Assembly: GCF_008831285.2 (NCBI RefSeq)
Contig: NC_045139.1
Location: 29,119,206 to 29,183,205, forward strand
Length of the DNA: 64,000 nucleotides
Direction: 5' to 3'
DNA from: Nymphaea colorata
Lineage: Eukaryota; Streptophyta; Magnoliopsida; Nymphaeales; Nymphaeaceae
Shown here one piece after another: positions 58,897 to 64,000 of this stretch. The position numbers and the translations under genes are program-made. Within the stretch, counting starts at the first letter, position 1. Each line of letters begins with the position of its first letter. The notes beneath the pieces were generated by a model. That model saw only the letters and a list, made by a program, of their open reading frames with translations. It did no database searches and was not told the DNA's origin.

Positions 58897-59370
58897 GAGC
58901 TTGGGGCACAGCCTAAAGGAAAAGAGAGAAGGAGATGTTCGCGCAGAAGAAGATAAGATGGTTGCAGTGTAACTGGCATCTCGTTATCCTCTAATGCTCT
59001 CCTCCCATGGGCGACCGGGGGTGTGACAGGCCGACGTGAATGACATTTTCGCAACGGTTCTGGAGATGGGCTGTGGTGTTTTTGATACGAAGCCCCAGCT
59101 GGAGGCTGTTGTTTATTTGCTGATTGTGTTATTAGGTTTTTCTTTTCTGTTGTCCTACTGCCTGTAAGCCTTTTAAATTTTGGGCTCCTATTTTCTCTTC
59201 TGTAGAACTACTCACATTTCTCTTATTAGGCTATTATTTATCCTTTTATTTCCCTCTACGCTTATTTATTGCTTTGTATCAACGCGAGCGAGCGAGAGAG
59301 AGAGAGAGAGGAAGAGGGGATTACATTTTATGTACGACGGGGCTCTTCAATTTTGGCTTTGTTTTTAATT
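58897..59370 (+). other. PMT 3' untranslated region and GA repeat
   Basis: The sequence after the PMT stop codon stays moderately GC-rich to about 59,120, then becomes T-rich. This is where the 3' end would be expected. A short GA microsatellite lies at about 59,288-59,310. No clear polyadenylation signal stands out. Confidence 0.45.
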
Positions 59371-59836
59371 GAATTTACGTGCGCTTTTTTCTTATGGAAA
59401 CTGTGCAACACTTTGTGTACTGTGAGCCTATTCGATTTGTTCTAGGCGTTCTGCTCAAGCGAAACTGATCAAAATTCAAACGTTTGGTGGATCTGAACCT
59501 TACGAAGACGGAAGTTGACAATTTGATTCTGCTTCATGGGTTTTTTGTTGTCCCAAATTTTAGCCTAGTTAAGAACGAACTCAGTCTCCACAGCTTCATA
59601 GGTTTACCTAAAAGCCGTAGTTGTTGCCAATTTTAACGTTAAATTCCGGCGTGGTCATTTTATAATATCGCAGCACATTGACATTTGACAATGTAAGAAT
59701 CTATGCAAAGGCCGGTTCGCTGCGACGATACTGCCCTAATCCCCGTTTTTGTTCTTGTCAAAATATCGCCAATAAAAATTATAAGTTATTTTCGACATAT
59801 TTTCAGTATGCTAACCGGCAACACTTCCTGTGGGGT

Positions 59837-60073
59837 TTAGGGTTCTAATGGAGAGGAAGGGTTGAAACAAGATTCGCCATGAAAATCCCTCGTTACCCGC
59901 TTCTCCGCTAGTCTCCGAAGGCCTTGACCTAAACCTCGTGTTCTTTGCCTCCTCTCCGCACCACAAATGCTCATGGCAGTTGCCCATAATAGAGCTTCTT
60001 CTTGTTCTTCAGTGCCTCCAGTGCCGACAATCCCATCTCCATCATTGGACAGTAAAGCTTGCTCTACCAACAA
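59837..60073 (-). CDS. Unrecognised short open frame, possible exon
   Basis: A 78-codon minus-strand frame with a composition more protein-like than its neighbours (Glu, Arg, Gly and Ala-rich: TEEQEEALLWATAMSICGAE, then an Arg-rich stretch). A possible acceptor (TTGGTAG) precedes the AGCAAGC near 60,063. No family is recognised and no partner exons are found. It may be a pseudogene exon or chance. Confidence 0.22.
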   Translation of the reverse strand: MLVEQALLSNDGDGIVGTGGTEEQEEALLWATAMSICGAERRQRTRGLGQGLRRLAEKRVTRDFHGESCFNPSSPLEP

Positions 60074-60889
60074 GAAAGAACTCTAACTCTCAATAAATTT
60101 TCACTTGAGATCAACCGTTTGATGATTTACTTGGGTGAAATTTTCATCCTTTCTTAAGTCTTTCTCTCTCTCTCTCTCTCTCTTGCCCTTGCTCTCATAT
60201 ATGTCGACAAAAAACTTCAGTTTGTTGAACCATTTACTTACTTCTTGATGCGGCTACAAAAACAATGAGCTGCAAGTGGCATTCAATCATTTATTAAAGC
60301 AAAGTGCAATAAAGTATTCTTTTAAAAAAAGGGTAAGTAGGAGCAGTAATATAGAGAGTTACTCTCCTGGCCATTTGGGCAAGTTCAAAAGTAAGGTTTT
60401 TGTCCTTAAAACAATTTCCAAGAATGTGAAGCAGTTAGAGATGAAATTGGCAGTAGGATTTTTTGCATCTGAATGATCGATTATCCTTCTAATTTTGTAT
60501 TATGGTGCCTTTGCCACATCTGGTTCTTGTTCTCAGAATAAAAGTACAGAATGTGAAGTGTCAACCACCAAAAGTGCCATCCTGCTAATCCCAACAAGTC
60601 TGTTGCGCTCTCACCAAAAGTGCCACCTTAGTAATCCTAACTCTGTAGTTCTCTCTCCCTCCCCCATCAACATATCTGTTTTTTATTCTAGAGAACAACA
60701 GAGGACCAGCCTGTTTTCACTGTGGAGAATAAGGACTTATCACTTATCCCATAACTTGCCTTACAGTAATTTCAAGTTTCAGTATAACTATCTTCTCCAT
60801 CTTTATATAGAAGCAAATTTTCTCTTCTGCATCTGTATTTTCGTTTGCGGCAAGAGGATTGAGACCAGATGCTCCTCAGAAAGGACAGA

Positions 60890-61071
60890 ATTTGCAGAAC
60901 TGTTCTCTGTCTTCTGTTTCCCCTTGTTCTTCCTAACTTCGTCCACTGCTCAGGCTTACAAGAATTGCACGGTTGGGGATGATTTGGGATGGTACGACAA
61001 CACTGAGAATTCGAAGATCAACTACCAAAAATGGGCAGCCGGCAAAAACTTCTCTTTGGGAGATTTCCTCA
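60890..61071 (+). pseudogene. Phytocyanin / early nodulin-like protein, first exon only
   Basis: A hydrophobic signal-like stretch (LFSVFCFPLFFLTSSTAQA) is followed by AYKNCTVGDDLGWYDNTENS and KINYQKWAAGKNFSLGDFL, the N-terminal strand of plant cupredoxins (phytocyanins). These are secreted, often GPI-anchored, wall or membrane proteins. The exon ends CTCA|GTAAG, the conserved first-intron position, and phase suits a following Ile codon. No in-frame ATG lies just before the signal stretch; the nearest ATG (60,869) is in another frame, which suggests a frameshift. The second exon, carrying the copper-site residues, is not found before 64,000. It is either a broken gene or one with a very long intron. 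Confidence 0.6.
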
Positions 61072-61325
61072 GTAAGACATCAGAAACGTTTCTCTTTTCT
61101 GGTAGTAGCAATTTGTTCCGTTATAGCCAAGTCATAGAAACCGATTCTGTGGACAACGATCGTTCTTTTTCTCCGAATTGATGGTTTGCTTTCTGTCTGC
61201 CAAACTTCTCTACGCCAGAAGAATTGCACAGAGATTTAGACTTTGCTTTTGCTCTTTTCTGTCATTCCTTGTTTACAAGCTCAGATTTCGCGTAGTTTCT
61301 CTTCATGATTTACAGTAATTACAGT

Positions 61326-61670
61326 TTATTTTGTGAAGGAAGCTCTTACGCTTTGAGGCGGAGTGCTCAATTGGATGCACCCAATTATCTGAACAAATGG
61401 CATAAAATTGGAAATGAATTTGCGTTCTGTAATACTATGTAAAAATTTCCCTTGTCTTTTTATTCTGTCTTCTGTTCCTTTGTTATTTTTGTTCTTTCTT
61501 TGTTGAGTTGCTTTAACTTTCTTGGATCTGTAACTAAAGCCAACACCAAAATAACTTCCATGATGTGCTTCATGGCGCCACCTGTAAGCTGGTGATTCAA
61601 TGACCATTTCCGGTCCAATAACTCTCAAGTTCTCAACCATTACATGCTCATCAAATCTACATCCTCCCAT
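61326..61670 (-). CDS. Unrecognised open frame, possible gene fragment
   Basis: A 114-codon minus-strand frame whose first ~50 residues look protein-like (MGGCRFDEHVMVENLRVIGP; YRWRHEAHHGSYFGVGF) and whose remainder is low-complexity Lys/Asn-rich. The frame upstream of the ATG also stays open for some codons. No family is recognised; it may be a fragment of a longer lost gene. Confidence 0.25.
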   Translation of the reverse strand: MGGCRFDEHVMVENLRVIGPEMVIESPAYRWRHEAHHGSYFGVGFSYRSKKVKATQQRKNKNNKGTEDRIKRQGKFLHSITERKFISNFMPFVQIIGCIQLSTPPQSVRASFTK

Positions 61671-61886
61671 CCCATCAGAATAACCTCCTTCGGCTCCAAG
61701 GCAGAGCCAGACATTTGAATAATTTTCTACGGATGTTCACATGTTGTCCAACCATTTCCGCGTATGAATCTCAACAACCAATGACCTTGGTGTGCTCGGA
61801 ATTGCTGTCATCCAATTATGTATCCAAGGGAGTACCATTAGTTCTGTGAATGTTTGGCCCTGGTGGTCTCGGTCTAGGGAGATAGT

Positions 61887-64000
61887 GTAAGACCCGTGAT
61901 TTTTCTTTTGCTTCCTTAAATAATTGAAACGTTATTTTGGAGAGGAATCATAAATAGTAGATTAAATGATTAATAGGAATAGCTGAAAAAACTGTCAAGA
62001 GAACAGTTATGGAAAGAAATGGGAAAAGAAACTGAAAGGCCATTTACTTTCTTGTGAGAAACTGAAAAGAAAAAAACGTATGACAATTAAGAAGGCCTGT
62101 AGAGGGTTATTTAACCCCAATTTTCAGAACATGACCATTCTTTATTGCATTTTTAGAGGAGGAGACTCAACGACAGAGAGTTGAGAGAAAGAAGGAGGAA
62201 GTGAAGAAGAGATCAAGGAAATGAGTTGGTGCTGGAAACTCATCTCGATTAACAGGTATGGGAAATTTCAGTTATGAATGCAGCATGAAACTTGTATATT
62301 TTGAGTTCTTATACATACATATGCAATGTGGATTTATGAATGTATACGCCTAGACATGAACATATGCATGAGGCGTTGTATGATGTTAATGTTACACAAT
62401 GTTCTTCGATTCGTCTCCGATTTTCTTGGACCTTTGTATTTTTATGCATAAATATGAATCTATGCATGAGTTAGTGTATGTTGGGATGGAAATATAGTGT
62501 TATAAGTTATGGTTCTCTCTGATTTCAAAGAAATCGAAGCATGCGAGGTATGAAGGGTGAGGTATGTTAGTCTTCGTTGGGTTATTGAACCTTCTCCGAT
62601 GACTCGTATCATGCTGTTTTCCCCTTCTTCTTATATTTCGCTTATTTCACTTGTGAGAAAACGAGACTAAGCCAACATTAAACAAAGTACGTATAGTTGT
62701 AATAAGGATGCGTTAAAGAATCCGAACCAACAACAGAAAAGGAGAAGCAGACTCTGCTCAGTGTCGTCGACAGAGAGCAACGCCTGCTCTGATCGACATA
62801 AGGAAAACAAGGAATGTTGCAGAGGTGATTTGGGGGAAATTGGAGAACACGACCTTGACGTGGCAGGTTTCCTCATGTCGTCCCCCATTGTAGTCGGTTT
62901 CTCCCTGTCGCCTGGAAGAGCAGGGTCCTCCTTGCTGCCGGTTCATTCTCGTCGCAAGGAAGGAGGAGCAGAGAGAGACATGCCTGGTTTGGGGAGGTCG
63001 TCTCCCTCACGGTGGCAGGGCTGAAAAACGAGAGCAGCAGAGGAGGAGGTGGTGGTTGAGAGCATCGGACGGCGGTGGGAAACCAGAGCGTTGGAGCTTG
63101 CGGGAGGAGGACAGATCTCTCCCCATGGTCCCGCTTTTCGCTGGTTTTGAGTGAGGAAGAACGGTGGAAGCCACCGTGTAACGCGCGGCGTTTGGGCGGA
63201 GCGGGTCGGGTCAGGGTCCAGACTCGGACCCTAGCCCCACGCGAGAGGAGCCCGACGCTGTCCCTCCTCCCTCGCATTCTCTTCTCCTTCACTTTCCTCT
63301 TACCGTCTCTTCCTTACCCACGACCGAAGCTCAGGGAAGAAGGCGGCGGCGGCGGTGACGGCGGCGGCGGCGGCGACGACGGCGGCGTTGAGGTGAACCC
63401 TGTCGTCCCCTGCCTCTTCCTCTCTTCTCTTTTCTTCTCCTTCCCGTTTTCTTTCCCTTCTCCCTCTCCCACTGTCTCTCGTCTCCCCTCTCCACCGAAC
63501 GACCCTCCCTCTCCCACTGTCTCTCGTCTCCCCTCTCCACCGAACGACTCTCCCTCTCCCACTGTCACTCGTCTCACTCTCCACCGTCTCTCTCTTCTCT
63601 CCCGTCCTCTCCCCTCACTGCCTTCTTTTCCCCTTTTGACCGAACCCTCTCCCCATTTTCTGCTCGTTTTCTATTTTTCTCCAATCAAGCACTTTCTCTC
63701 ACTGATTTTCACTATGCTATCACTGTTGGATCCGTTTTCAGCTTGGGGATTTGTCTTCCCCCTCGTAACAGCAATTAGAGAAGGCCTTGGTAGTGGCGGC
63801 ATTGGAGGATTTTAGCCGTTTGGGGACCACTTGAACGCGTGAGGTGGCTGCCGGGAGGATTACAGCAGTTTAGACCTTCAATCGGGGTGAGCAAGGCGAA
63901 ATTGAACCTATTTTATGATATATTTCTCTTTGGAACGCGCATAATTATTGGTTGAGCATGCTAGAGCTTTGAATTGATTATTTGGAACACATGTTAGTGA
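61887..64000 (+). mobile_element. Possible long LTR running off the right edge
   Basis: TGTAAGACCCGTGATTTTTC resembles the start of long LTRs of some plant Gypsy elements. A purine-rich leader-like stretch (about 62,155-62,230) and a much GC-richer region from 62,720 follow. No second LTR, primer site or element genes are inside the window, so this is an inference from style, not proof. The alternative is an ordinary spacer plus the GC-rich promoter of a gene beyond 64,000. Confidence 0.25.
63465..63585 (+). repeat. 45-bp tandem repeat, about 2.7 units
   Basis: Units starting TCTCCCACTGTCTCTCGTCT repeat with a 45-base period; the third is shortened. In one frame each unit reads SPTVSRLPSPPNDPP, but the surrounding open frame (63,075-63,815) is low-complexity and has no family features, so I do not call it a gene. 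GCG-triplet runs lie just before it (63,340-63,390). Confidence 0.85.

Noticed and set aside
63075..63815. 246-codon plus-strand frame rich in Pro, Ser, Gly
   Set aside because: Driven by simple repeats and pyrimidine-rich DNA, with shadow frames on the other strand; no domain or signal supports a gene.
1..64000. CRISPR arrays, bacterial operons, rRNA or intact tRNA genes
   Set aside because: The repeats present are microsatellites, LTRs and segmental copies. The genes are spliced plant genes, and no cloverleaf-forming segment was recognised by eye; a covariance-model scan would settle tRNAs.

Overview
The window is nuclear DNA of a flowering plant. Its protein genes carry spliced GT-AG introns, plastid or endomembrane targeting signals, and belong to plant-typical families: a P-class pentatricopeptide repeat (PPR) protein, a plastid CPBP protease, a DEG protease and a PMT-type methyltransferase. 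It also holds Copia retrotransposons, (CT)n microsatellites and long AT-rich spacers. The lineage cannot be fixed from the sequence alone. Exons below were built by hand from splice signals and reading phase; each multi-exon model sums to a whole number of codons.

Layout. 1-3.9 kb: no supportable gene. 3.9-6.2 kb (-): intronless PPR gene. 7.9-13.9 kb (+): ten-exon CPBP/CAAX-type intramembrane protease of the SNOWY COTYLEDON4 type. 13.7-39.3 kb: a scrambled tandem array. 39.8-47.4 kb (-): the intact end of the array, with an unrecognised Ser/Arg-rich gene (called XA here) and a complete 13-exon thylakoid-lumen protease, DEG8. 47.4-51.6 kb: AT-rich spacer. 51.6-59.3 kb (+): a PMT2-type methyltransferase gene. 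60.9 kb (+): first exon of a phytocyanin. 61.9 kb to the right edge: possibly a long LTR running out of the window.

The array is the most interesting part. The two plastid protease genes are convergent, and the DNA between them is built from repeated copies of their own 3' parts plus copies of a small Ser/Arg-rich gene, X. Two tiers are visible. In an older one, blocks A and B are diverged copies of each other, as are genes XB and XA. A younger tier triplicated the compound: unit 1 is A-B-XA-partial DEG8 (13.7-20.2 kb), unit 2 is A-XB-[retrotransposons]-B (20.5-35.8 kb), and unit 3 is A-XB-B-XA-complete DEG8 (35.8-47.4 kb). Both XA copies are open; both XB copies are broken by different frameshifts.

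Unit 2 was invaded by a Copia element (outer, decayed, no 5' LTR). A second, young Copia (inner, 23,320-30,086) with an uninterrupted 1365-codon gag-pol frame lies within it. The inner element is flanked by a roughly 365-bp direct repeat instead of a short target duplication, and unit 3 preserves what looks like the unoccupied site of the outer element. The two proteases act in the same compartment system (thylakoid membrane and lumen). Their closeness is suggestive, but the sequence does not prove a functional link.
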